Positions 1 through 7,743 of a stretch of 57,466 bases of DNA are shown piece by piece. Each line of letters starts with the position of its first letter. Within the stretch, counting starts at the first letter, position 1. Made by a program: the position numbers and the translations under genes. Under the pieces are notes generated by a model. It saw only the letters and a program-made list of their open reading frames with translations. It ran no database searches and was not told the origin of the DNA. Origin of the DNA: Chloroflexota bacterium (GTDB lineage: Bacteria > Chloroflexota > Anaerolineae > Aggregatilineales > Aggregatilineaceae); contig JAAYCM010000031.1 in assembly GCA_012729765.1 (NCBI GenBank), positions 1 through 57,466 of the forward strand, in the 5' to 3' direction.

Positions 1-2
1 CC

Positions 3-320
3 GAAACGCTGGAAGTCTTCTCGACCTTTCAGCACGTCAAAGCCTGGGAAACCGAGTTCGGCTCGGTGCACGACGAGGCGGTCTGGCACCTCTACGCCGC
101 GCTGTGGCAGCTTTCGGCAGAGACGCAGCCAGACCTGCCGCTTGAAGCGCGCCAGGTGTTGATCGAACGACTGCTGGCCGTCGTACGCGATCCGAACACG
201 GGCGGGGCTTTGCGGGCCGCGCTGGTGATCCGGCTGTTCCAGGTGTTGCTGGCGATCCGGCTCGCGCCGCTGCTGTCCGAGCTTCAGCCCGAAAACGTAT
301 CCCAGACCGAGGCGCCATGA
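3..320 (+). CDS. C-terminal fragment of an unrecognised protein
   Basis: The reading frame is open from base 3 to a TGA at 318-320, so the start lies outside the window. About 105 residues are visible. The tail is mostly helical and leucine-rich, with no motif I recognise and no convincing membrane segment. Its stop overlaps the ATG of the next gene (ATGA), which indicates translational coupling to the ABC transporter ATPase. By position it may belong to the same export or vWA operon, but no function can be assigned from what is visible. Confidence 0.6.
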   Translation, partial: ETLEVFSTFQHVKAWETEFGSVHDEAVWHLYAALWQLSAETQPDLPLEARQVLIERLLAVVRDPNTGGALRAALVIRLFQVLLAIRLAPLLSELQPENVSQTEAP

Positions 321-1240
321 GCACAGCACCCGCGATCCATATCGAAAATCTCAGCAAAACGTTCGGGCGCGGGCGAAAGCGCGTCGAGGCGGTGCGCAAC
401 CTGAGTCTGGACGTGCACAGCGGGCAGGTGTATGGCTTCCTGGGGCCGAATGGCGCCGGCAAGACCACCACGATCCGGATGCTGCTCGACCTGATCCGCC
501 CAACGCAGGGCAGCGCCTACGTCTACGGGCAGCACGTCCGGCGCGAGCACCAGGTCTTGCGGCGGGTGGGGGCGTTAGTCGAGGGCGCGACGTTCTACGG
601 CTTTCTGTCGGCGCGCCGCAATCTGGAAGTGTTCGCCCGCACCGGCGATCGCTACGATCCGCGCCGCATCAATGCGCTGCTGGAACAGGTGGGGCTGGCC
701 GGGCGGGCCGAGCAGCGCGTCAAGGGCTACTCGACCGGGATGAAGCAGCGCCTGGGGCTGGCGGCGGCACTGCTGCACGATCCCGACCTGCTGATTCTGG
801 ACGAGCCAACCAACGGCCTCGACCCGGAAGGGATGCACGAAATCCGCCTGTTCATCCGCCGGCTGGCCGACGAGCAGGGCAAGACGATCTTTCTCTCCAG
901 CCACCTGCTGGGCGAGATCGAGCAGGTTTGCGACCGGGTGGCGATCATCAACATGGGCGAGATCGTGCGCGAAGGCGCGGTCGCCACGCTGCTCGAAGGC
1001 CAGGCACATCTGCGGGTCGAAGCCATGCCGCTGGAGCGGGCCGCCGAGGTGCTGCGCGCCCAGTGGCCGATCAGCACCAACGGCACCTGGCTGACGGTCC
1101 AGGCGCGGCGTGAAGAGATTCCGCAGGTTGTGCGGCGGCTGGTCGAGCAGGGAGTAGATGTGTATCAGGTCGCAACGCAGCGGCAGACGCTCGAAGAATA
1201 CTTCCTGACGGTGGTTCAAGAGGCGGTGCGCCATGATTAA
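317..1240 (+). CDS. ABC-2 type transporter ATP-binding protein
   Basis: This 307-residue protein is the ATPase of an ABC exporter of the CcmA/DrrA kind and should energise the permease encoded next. The Walker A motif GPNGAGKTT is at residues 43-51, the signature YSTGMKQ at about 138-144, Walker B LLILDEP at 158-164, and the H-loop lies in the SSHLLGEIEQ stretch. A C-terminal extension of about 80 residues after the nucleotide-binding domain is usual for this subfamily. The gene overlaps the upstream gene by 4 bp and the permease gene by 8 bp. The substrate is unknown. The neighbouring vWA and DUF58 genes suggest a role in envelope assembly rather than drug export, which is inference. Confidence 0.95.
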   Translation: MSTAPAIHIENLSKTFGRGRKRVEAVRNLSLDVHSGQVYGFLGPNGAGKTTTIRMLLDLIRPTQGSAYVYGQHVRREHQVLRRVGALVEGATFYGFLSARRNLEVFARTGDRYDPRRINALLEQVGLAGRAEQRVKGYSTGMKQRLGLAAALLHDPDLLILDEPTNGLDPEGMHEIRLFIRRLADEQGKTIFLSSHLLGEIEQVCDRVAIINMGEIVREGAVATLLEGQAHLRVEAMPLERAAEVLRAQWPISTNGTWLTVQARREEIPQVVRRLVEQGVDVYQVATQRQTLEEYFLTVVQEAVRHD

Positions 1241-2117
1241 CCTGTTCCGCGCCGAATGGATCAAGATCGCGGGCAACCGCTGGGTGGCGGGCTGCCTGAT
1301 CTGGATTTTCCCACTGCTCGCCCTGGCGTTCATTGTCGTCTTTGGCCTGATCGTCGGCCTCTCCTCGACGGCGCGCGAGCAGTTCACCAACGAAACGTCG
1401 CTGTGGACCGAACAGGCCATCGGCGCGTGGGACTTTCCGAACAACCCGGTCGGGCGGCTCGTGCTGCTCAGCTTTACGGCGGTGGTCTTTGCCGGGGAAT
1501 ACCAGTGGAGCACGTGGAAGAATCTGCTTCCGCGCAACCGCCGCCCGGCGCTGATCCTGATCAAGTTTGTGACGCTGGGGCTGTTCGTGGTGGTGGCCTT
1601 CGTCCTGATGTCGATCGTGCTGGGCGTGGGGATGGGGGTGCTCTCGGCGCTGGTGGGCAAGCCCTATGGGCCGAAAGTGACCGGCGATGTGCTGGCCGAT
1701 TTTGCCGGGGATTACACGCTCCAGGCGTCGCTGGCCTTCACTTCGACCATCATCGCCGGCGGCTATGCGGCGCTGGCGGCGATGCTCACCCGCTCGATCA
1801 TCGGCGGCGTGCTGGCCGGGTTTGTGATCACGTTTATCGAGAACCTCTCAATTGTCGGGCTGGTGCTGATCGGCTATCTGCTCGATGTTCCGGATGTCGT
1901 TCACCTCTACCGCCTGACGCCCGGCTATAACCTGCTCAACGTCAGCTCCTGGATCAGCAACGATGCTGCCGGTACCTTCGAGGTGCAGGTCGGCGCTGCC
2001 GCAGACTACGTCTTCGCGGACTCGCTGACGTTTTCGGTGGCAGTGCTGGCGGTGTGGGTGATCGGCCTGATCACAGTGACGGTGCTGCTTTTCCGGCGGC
2101 AGGATATCACGTCGTAG
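1233..2117 (+). CDS. ABC-2 family transporter permease
   Basis: This 294-residue integral membrane protein has about six hydrophobic segments. The first lies near residues 15-40 and the last at the C-terminus, just before a short RRQDITS tail. Segments are arranged as in ABC-2 permeases, with a longer extracytoplasmic loop after the first helix. It starts inside the ATPase gene, so the two are almost certainly translated together and form one exporter. The closest named families are the NatB/YhaP-like and ABC-2 type 2 permeases. The sequence gives no clue to substrate. The next gene, a DUF58 protein, starts 14 bp after the stop. Confidence 0.88.
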   Translation: MINLFRAEWIKIAGNRWVAGCLIWIFPLLALAFIVVFGLIVGLSSTAREQFTNETSLWTEQAIGAWDFPNNPVGRLVLLSFTAVVFAGEYQWSTWKNLLPRNRRPALILIKFVTLGLFVVVAFVLMSIVLGVGMGVLSALVGKPYGPKVTGDVLADFAGDYTLQASLAFTSTIIAGGYAALAAMLTRSIIGGVLAGFVITFIENLSIVGLVLIGYLLDVPDVVHLYRLTPGYNLLNVSSWISNDAAGTFEVQVGAAADYVFADSLTFSVAVLAVWVIGLITVTVLLFRRQDITS

Positions 2118-2131
2118 TGGGTGGATAGACG

Positions 2132-3028
2132 ATGGCGGAACGGATTTTTGACGAGAAGACCCTGCGCAAGCTCGACCGCCTGACGCTGATCGCCAACAAG
2201 GTGCGCGCCGGGGCGATCAAGGGGGAGCGGCGCTCGTCGCGGCGCGGGACCAGCATCGAGTTTGCCGACTACCGGAACTATGTGCGCGGCGACGATCTGC
2301 GCCGGCTGGACTGGAATATCTACGCGCGCTTGCAGCGCCCGTTTATCAAGCTGCTGGAAGACGAAGAGGACCTGGCCGTTCACCTGCTGCTCGACTCGTC
2401 GGCCAGCATGGACTGGCCCCGGTCGGGGCAGCGCGACCTGCACAAATACCTCTACGCGCGGCGCGTGCTGGCCGGGCTGGCGTATATCGCGTTGGGGGCG
2501 GGCGACCGGGTGACGGTGACGGCCCTGCGCCAGGACGGCGTCACGCGGTGGGGGCCGCTGCGCGGGCGCGGGCAGACGCTCAACCTGCTGGCGTGGCTCG
2601 AAAAGCTCTACACGCGCGGCACGCTCGATCTCAACCAGGCTTTGCGCGATTACGCCCTGCGCTCGACGCGGGCCGGGCTGGTCGTGGTGATCAGCGATCT
2701 GATGTCGCCGGATGGCTACCAGGACGGGCTGCGCGCGCTGCTGGGGCGGGGAAATGAGGTCGCGCTGCTGCAAGTGCTGGCCCCGGACGAAGTCGAGCCG
2801 GAGATTCTGGGCGATCTCAAGCTAATCGATGTCGAGACAGGTATCCCGCAGGATGTCACGGTCGATGCGGACATGCGCGAGCTGTACCGGCAGCGCTTCC
2901 AGGCGTGGCAGGCCGAGATCGGGGCGTACTGCGCCGGGCGCGGGATTCATTTCGCTCCGACCGAGACGAGCACGCCCTGGGAGCAGTTGATCCTCTCGGA
3001 GCTGCGCCGGACCGGCGTGGTGCATTGA
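2132..3028 (+). CDS. DUF58 domain protein with vWA-like fold
   Basis: This 298-residue soluble protein belongs to the DUF58 family that usually accompanies MoxR AAA+ ATPases. The N-terminal part has the family signature around RRGTSIEFADYRNYVRGDD (about residues 37-55) and the R-L-D-W-N motif. A MIDAS-like D-S-S-A-S follows at about residues 88-92, so metal binding by a vWA-like fold is likely. MoxR/DUF58/vWA sets act in metal insertion or folding of envelope and periplasmic complexes. No MoxR gene is visible, so it may lie upstream of the window. The TGA stop overlaps the next gene's ATG by one base. Confidence 0.9.
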   Translation: MAERIFDEKTLRKLDRLTLIANKVRAGAIKGERRSSRRGTSIEFADYRNYVRGDDLRRLDWNIYARLQRPFIKLLEDEEDLAVHLLLDSSASMDWPRSGQRDLHKYLYARRVLAGLAYIALGAGDRVTVTALRQDGVTRWGPLRGRGQTLNLLAWLEKLYTRGTLDLNQALRDYALRSTRAGLVVVISDLMSPDGYQDGLRALLGRGNEVALLQVLAPDEVEPEILGDLKLIDVETGIPQDVTVDADMRELYRQRFQAWQAEIGAYCAGRGIHFAPTETSTPWEQLILSELRRTGVVH

Positions 3029-5706
3029 TGACTGCTGCGCTTCACCTGTCGTCCCGGCGCGTGCTGCTGGCCCTGGTTGCGCTGCTGATCATGGCCTTTG
3101 GGCTGCGCGTGTGGGACCTGGGCGAGGCGAGCGTCTGGCACGACGAGGCATGGTCGATCCGCAGCATCCGCGACCCGATTGGCGATCCCGACGACAACAC
3201 ACCGCCGCTGTATTACACCCTGCTGCATGTCTTGTGGCGGGGCGCGGGCGAAAGCCCGTTCGTGCTGCGCTATGGCTCCGTATTGCTGGACCTGATCACA
3301 ATCGCGCTGGCGGCGGCCCTGGTGCGGCGCTGGGCGGGCTGGGAAGCGGCCTTGCTGGCGGCGAGTCTGCTGGGCGTATCGCCGCTGCTGTGGGCCTATG
3401 CACGCGAGATTCGGGCCTATGTGCTCGTGCCGCTGCTGGCGCTGGTTCTGCTGGGGCTGGCCGAGGCACTGCTCAGACCGCGCGCGCGCTTCCCCTGGCG
3501 GGTGTGGATCGCGCTGCTGGCGGCGGAAGTGGCCCTGCTCTGGACGCACAACCTGAGTGTGCCGGTGATCGCGTGGCTGAATCTGGTGGTGGGCGGCGTA
3601 TGGCTGTGGGAGCGGCGCTGGCGCTGGCTGGCGATCTGGCTGGGCGGGCAGCTCGCGGCGCTGGCGGCCTATCTGCCCTGGCTGCTCGGACAATCGCCCA
3701 GCGGGACACCGCTGAACACCACGCCCGATCTATCGCCGGCGTTGGTGTGGCGCATCTGGCAGGGCTATTTCGCGCCGGTGCCGGAGCAGTTGGGGGCGGA
3801 GCGGGCGCTGGAGATCGGTAGCGCACTGTTCGGGCTGGCGGCGCTGGCAAGCGTGGCGGCGGCGGTGCTCTGGAAGTGGAACCGGCAGACCCGGCTGGTG
3901 CTGTCGCAGGCCGTCCTGCTGCCGCTGCTGGCGACGGTCGAACTGATCGCGGCGCAGATCGACTTTCACCCGCGCTATTACGTTGCGGGCGTCCCGGCGG
4001 CGCTGATGCTGATCGCGCTGGGGGCCACGAGTGTGCCTGCCGGGCTGGAACTGCGGCGGCTGGCGATTCCGGCGGTGCTGGCGCTGGCGTGGGGCGCGAG
4101 CGCGGCCAGCCTGACCGATCTGTTTGGCGAGAAGTATTCTCACGACGATTTCGAGGCGCTGGCGGCGTATTACGCCACGCTGCCCGCCGAGGCTGTGATC
4201 GTGATCCCGTATGGCTGGGAGCCTGCGCTCGAAGTCTATTATGCTGAGCGGCAGGGGATCGAGGCTGAGATCGTGGGCGTGACGCTGCACAGCGACGCCG
4301 ATACCGCGATCGAGACGATCAACGCGGCGCTGGATCGGCGCAGCGGCCCGGTGTGGGTCGAGCTGCTGACGTGGTTCCAGCTTCCTGCCGATGTGCGCGG
4401 GATGTATCCCTGTCTGCTGGAAGCGTCGGGCCGCCCGGCGCGCGAGCCGGTGATCGTCAAGGGGATCGCCACGCAGCCCTATTGGGTCGAGCGCCCGCTG
4501 GAACTGGTGAGCGTTTCGGGCGTCAGCGCCGATTACGGGCCGGTCGATCTGACCGGGGCCGGGGTGTCGAGCGGGCGGGCGGTGTGCGCGCGCACGGCCT
4601 GGGAGCAGGCGCAGCCCGGCGAGGGTGATTGGCGTGTGGCGGGGCGGCTGCTGACGACCGATCCGCCCGGCTGGACGATTGCGCGCAGCGACTCCGACAT
4701 CCGGCGCGACGATCAGGCCCCGACTTCAGCCTGGGAGCCGGGCGATCAGGGCGAAGCGTTCAGCCTGCTGCGTTTTCCGCCTGGCGCGCCGCCGGGTGAG
4801 TTTACCGTGCAGGTCGGCGTGTACAGTGAGATGGAGCCGAACGGACTCGACCGGCTGATCGAGGGGATCCCGGCGGGCAGGGCGCTCGCGCTGGCGCGCG
4901 TGGAGCCGGTGGGCACGAATGATCGCGTGGACTGCCGCGCGCCGTGCCAGTCCGTTTCCGAGCCGGTCGCGCCGCAGATCGCGCTGGTCGGGCACGATGC
5001 CCAGGGTGGGACGCTCAATCCCGGCCAGGAAGTGCGTATAACCCTGTATTGGCATCTGGAGCGCGACTGCTGCCAGGACGATCCCTGGACCGGCGCGACG
5101 CTGGCCCTGCGCGGCGAGAATTGGGAAGTTGAGCAGGCGGTCGAAGCCTATGCCGGGCACAGCCTGGACTGGCATGCGCTGGCCGTTCCGGTTGAGGCGG
5201 GCGGTGAGGCCGTGCTAACGCTCGAAACGGATGCAGGCGAGCCAATCACGCTGGCGGGATATACCATCGAGCAGACCGACCGGCTGTTCGCGCCCCCGGC
5301 GTTCGAGGTGCCGATGCAGGCCGAGTTTGGCGGGCTGGCCGTGCTGGAAGGCTTCAGCGTGGTACAGACGACCGTCTCACCGGACGAGACGCTGGGGCTG
5401 ACGCTGGTCTGGCGGGCTACGCACACGCCGCCAACGTCCTACCGGGTGTTCACACACCTGCTCGATGAAAGCGGGCGCGTGATCGCGCAGCACGACGGTT
5501 ACCCGGTCGGTGAAGCGCGCCCGACGACGGGCTGGGTGTCGGGCGAGTATCTTGTCGATCCGCACGCGCTGGCCTTCGAGATTCACGATTACCGGGGCCC
5601 GGCGCGGCTGGAGATCGGATTCTATCAGCCGGAAACCGGCGAGCGGGTGCGGCTCTCCAACGGGGCCGATCACCTGATTCTGCCGGTCGAGATTATGGTG
5701 CAGTAG
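3028..5706 (+). CDS. Large membrane glycosyltransferase-like protein (GT39/PMT-type)
   Basis: I chose the ATG at 3028 because it overlaps the DUF58 stop. An upstream start at 2905 would run through that gene. The 892-residue product starts with a membrane helix followed by VWHDEAW (D39, E40), the acidic pair found early in polyprenyl-phosphate-sugar-dependent transferases of the PMT/ArnT/GT39 superfamily. About ten to twelve hydrophobic helices occupy roughly residues 10-370. The remaining 500 or so residues are soluble and probably beta-rich, with two similar modules that may bind sugar or cell wall. It sits between vWA-type genes, so it may glycosylate envelope proteins handled by that system, which is inference. 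Substrate and donor are unknown. Confidence 0.8.
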   Translation: MTAALHLSSRRVLLALVALLIMAFGLRVWDLGEASVWHDEAWSIRSIRDPIGDPDDNTPPLYYTLLHVLWRGAGESPFVLRYGSVLLDLITIALAAALVRRWAGWEAALLAASLLGVSPLLWAYAREIRAYVLVPLLALVLLGLAEALLRPRARFPWRVWIALLAAEVALLWTHNLSVPVIAWLNLVVGGVWLWERRWRWLAIWLGGQLAALAAYLPWLLGQSPSGTPLNTTPDLSPALVWRIWQGYFAPVPEQLGAERALEIGSALFGLAALASVAAAVLWKWNRQTRLVLSQAVLLPLLATVELIAAQIDFHPRYYVAGVPAALMLIALGATSVPAGLELRRLAIPAVLALAWGASAASLTDLFGEKYSHDDFEALAAYYATLPAEAVIVIPYGWEPALEVYYAERQGIEAEIVGVTLHSDADTAIETINAALDRRSGPVWVELLTWFQLPADVRGMYPCLLEASGRPAREPVIVKGIATQPYWVERPLELVSVSGVSADYGPVDLTGAGVSSGRAVCARTAWEQAQPGEGDWRVAGRLLTTDPPGWTIARSDSDIRRDDQAPTSAWEPGDQGEAFSLLRFPPGAPPGEFTVQVGVYSEMEPNGLDRLIEGIPAGRALALARVEPVGTNDRVDCRAPCQSVSEPVAPQIALVGHDAQGGTLNPGQEVRITLYWHLERDCCQDDPWTGATLALRGENWEVEQAVEAYAGHSLDWHALAVPVEAGGEAVLTLETDAGEPITLAGYTIEQTDRLFAPPAFEVPMQAEFGGLAVLEGFSVVQTTVSPDETLGLTLVWRATHTPPTSYRVFTHLLDESGRVIAQHDGYPVGEARPTTGWVSGEYLVDPHALAFEIHDYRGPARLEIGFYQPETGERVRLSNGADHLILPVEIMVQ

Positions 5707-5707
5707 C

Positions 5708-7717
5708 ATGTTTGGTTCCTGGTCGAGTGTGTCACTGTTAGCCCCGGTGGCGCTGGCGCTGAGCGCGCTGGCGATCCCGATCATTTTGCTGTATATGCTG
5801 CGCCTGCGCCGCACCGAAACGCCGATTTCGAGCACGTTTCTGTGGCAGCAGTTGGTGCGCGACCGCGAGGCGAACGCACCCTGGCAGCGTTTGCGCTTTA
5901 GCTGGCTGCTGCTGCTCCAACTGCTGATTCTGGCGGCGCTGGTGCTGGCCCTGGCACGACCGTTCGCCGAGGTCGAGACGATCACCAGCGGGCGGATCGT
6001 GCTGCTGCTCGACGCGTCGGCCAGTATGCAGGCGACCGACGTGCAGCCGAGCCGGTTTGCCGCCGCGCGCGCGATCGGGCTGGACATGGTCGATACGCTC
6101 GGCCCGGACGACACGATGACCGTGATCCAGGTTAGCGATGTGCCCGAAGTGCTGGCCTCGGCCTCGCGCGACCGGCTGGTCCTGCGCAACGCGATCCGGT
6201 CCGCTCAGGCGGGCGACGTGAGCGCGGACTGGTCGGCGGCGATGACGCTCGCGGCAGCCGGGGCGGTCGGCGTGGAAGAACTGAATGTCGTGGTGGTGAG
6301 CGACGGCGGCCTGCCCAACGATCTGCCGCCGGTGCCGGGCGATGTGCGCTTCGTGCCGGTCGGCGACGAGGCGGATAACCTGGCGATCTCGGCCCTGGCG
6401 ACTGCCGCCCTGCCGGGACGCCCGCCGCAGCTTTTCGCGCAGATCACCAATTACGGCGACGTCGACACCGATGTAATTCTTGATATCCGGCTGGACGAGA
6501 GCAGCGTGATCTTCCAGGCACAGCGCTACACCGTGCCCGCCCACAGCGCAGTTGATGTGTACGAGATCGAGCTGCCACAGGCGTTTGATTCGGTCACGGC
6601 CCGCCTGACGCTGCCAGGGAGCGCCGCCGGGCGCGATTATCTGCGCGCCGACGATGTGGCCTATGCCGTGCCGGATCGGTCCGGGGCGGGGCGCGTGCTG
6701 CTGGCGACGGATGGGAATATCTTCCTGCGGCAGATTTTACGCAGCCTGCGCGGGGTGGAACTGGTTGAGATCGAGACGGGGGAGCGCCTGCCGCAGCAGC
6801 CGTTCGACCTGTACGTATTCGACGGTTGGCTGCCCGATCCGCTGCCGGATGGCGATCTGCTGCTGGTCAATCCACCGGAGAGCACCGCTTTCTTCCAGCT
6901 TGGCGAAACGGTCCTGGCGCAGGGCACGATCAGCGCCAATCGCAGCGATCCGCGCACGCGCAACCTGGGCGCGTATACCAACACGATCAACCTGGACGAA
7001 TACCGGCTGCTCAGCGGCGTGGAATGGGCGATCCGGCTGCTCAGCGTGGACGGGAATCCGCTGGTGGTGGCGGGCGAGTACGAGGGGCGGCAGGTCGCGG
7101 TTATGCCGTTCGACGCGCGCTATCCCAACACCGATCTGGTGCTGCAGCCGGGCTGGCCGATCCTGATGTCCGAGCTGGCGGGCTGGTTTTCGCCGCCGCG
7201 CGTGACGACGGTACGCGAGAGCCTGCCGCCCGGTGCGCCGGTCGTGGTGCGCTTCATCGAGGACGCCGACGAGATCGCGATCACACGGCCCGATGGCGAG
7301 GTCGCGGTGCTGCCGGCGCGCAGCAGCGAGGCGGTCTTTGTGGACACACTCCAGCCGGGGCTGTATGATGTGGCCCTGCGCCGTGCCGGTGATACGATCA
7401 AGCTGGAGCAGTTTGCCGTCAACCTGTTCGACGCCGGTGAGAGCCGGCTCGCGCCGGTGGAGAGCGTCACGATCGGCACGGAGACGGTTACACGCAATGT
7501 CCGTGAAGAGACGGGCCGGCGCGAGTTGTGGCCCTGGGTCGCGGGGGCTGGACTGCTGGTGCTGCTGATCGAGTGGTGGGTCTATCACCGCTCGCTCCAA
7601 CGGCTGCCGCGCCTGACGTTGGGCGGTCTGTCCGGCGACCGGCGTGAAAGCCGGCTGCGCAGCCTGTTAGGCCGCCGGGGCCGGGGGCGCAGGCCCGCAC
7701 CCTTTCGAACGCGGTGA
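5708..7717 (+). CDS. BatA-type membrane protein with vWA domain
   Basis: The 669-residue product begins with the BatA N-terminal arrangement. A hydrophobic helix (about residues 8-28) is followed by a LRLRRTETPISS-type segment, then a second helix (about 60-82). A vWA domain follows with its MIDAS D-A-S-A-S at residues 102-106. After a long beta-rich region, a C-terminal helix near residue 610 anchors the protein and is followed by a very basic tail. The family is linked to MoxR/DUF58 systems (the Bat operon of Bacteroidetes and similar clusters). The gene starts one base after the preceding stop, so it is part of the same operon. The vWA domain is probably extracytoplasmic or membrane-associated. 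Confidence 0.88.
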   Translation: MFGSWSSVSLLAPVALALSALAIPIILLYMLRLRRTETPISSTFLWQQLVRDREANAPWQRLRFSWLLLLQLLILAALVLALARPFAEVETITSGRIVLLLDASASMQATDVQPSRFAAARAIGLDMVDTLGPDDTMTVIQVSDVPEVLASASRDRLVLRNAIRSAQAGDVSADWSAAMTLAAAGAVGVEELNVVVVSDGGLPNDLPPVPGDVRFVPVGDEADNLAISALATAALPGRPPQLFAQITNYGDVDTDVILDIRLDESSVIFQAQRYTVPAHSAVDVYEIELPQAFDSVTARLTLPGSAAGRDYLRADDVAYAVPDRSGAGRVLLATDGNIFLRQILRSLRGVELVEIETGERLPQQPFDLYVFDGWLPDPLPDGDLLLVNPPESTAFFQLGETVLAQGTISANRSDPRTRNLGAYTNTINLDEYRLLSGVEWAIRLLSVDGNPLVVAGEYEGRQVAVMPFDARYPNTDLVLQPGWPILMSELAGWFSPPRVTTVRESLPPGAPVVVRFIEDADEIAITRPDGEVAVLPARSSEAVFVDTLQPGLYDVALRRAGDTIKLEQFAVNLFDAGESRLAPVESVTIGTETVTRNVREETGRRELWPWVAGAGLLVLLIEWWVYHRSLQRLPRLTLGGLSGDRRESRLRSLLGRRGRGRRPAPFRTR

Positions 7718-7743
7718 GATGGGGATGAATTGAGGCGAACGTC

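Noticed and set aside
575..1660. Minus-strand frame of 361 codons over the ABC transporter genes
   Set aside because: Both overlapped genes have clear motifs and overlapping starts and stops on the plus strand. The minus frame has no family signal.
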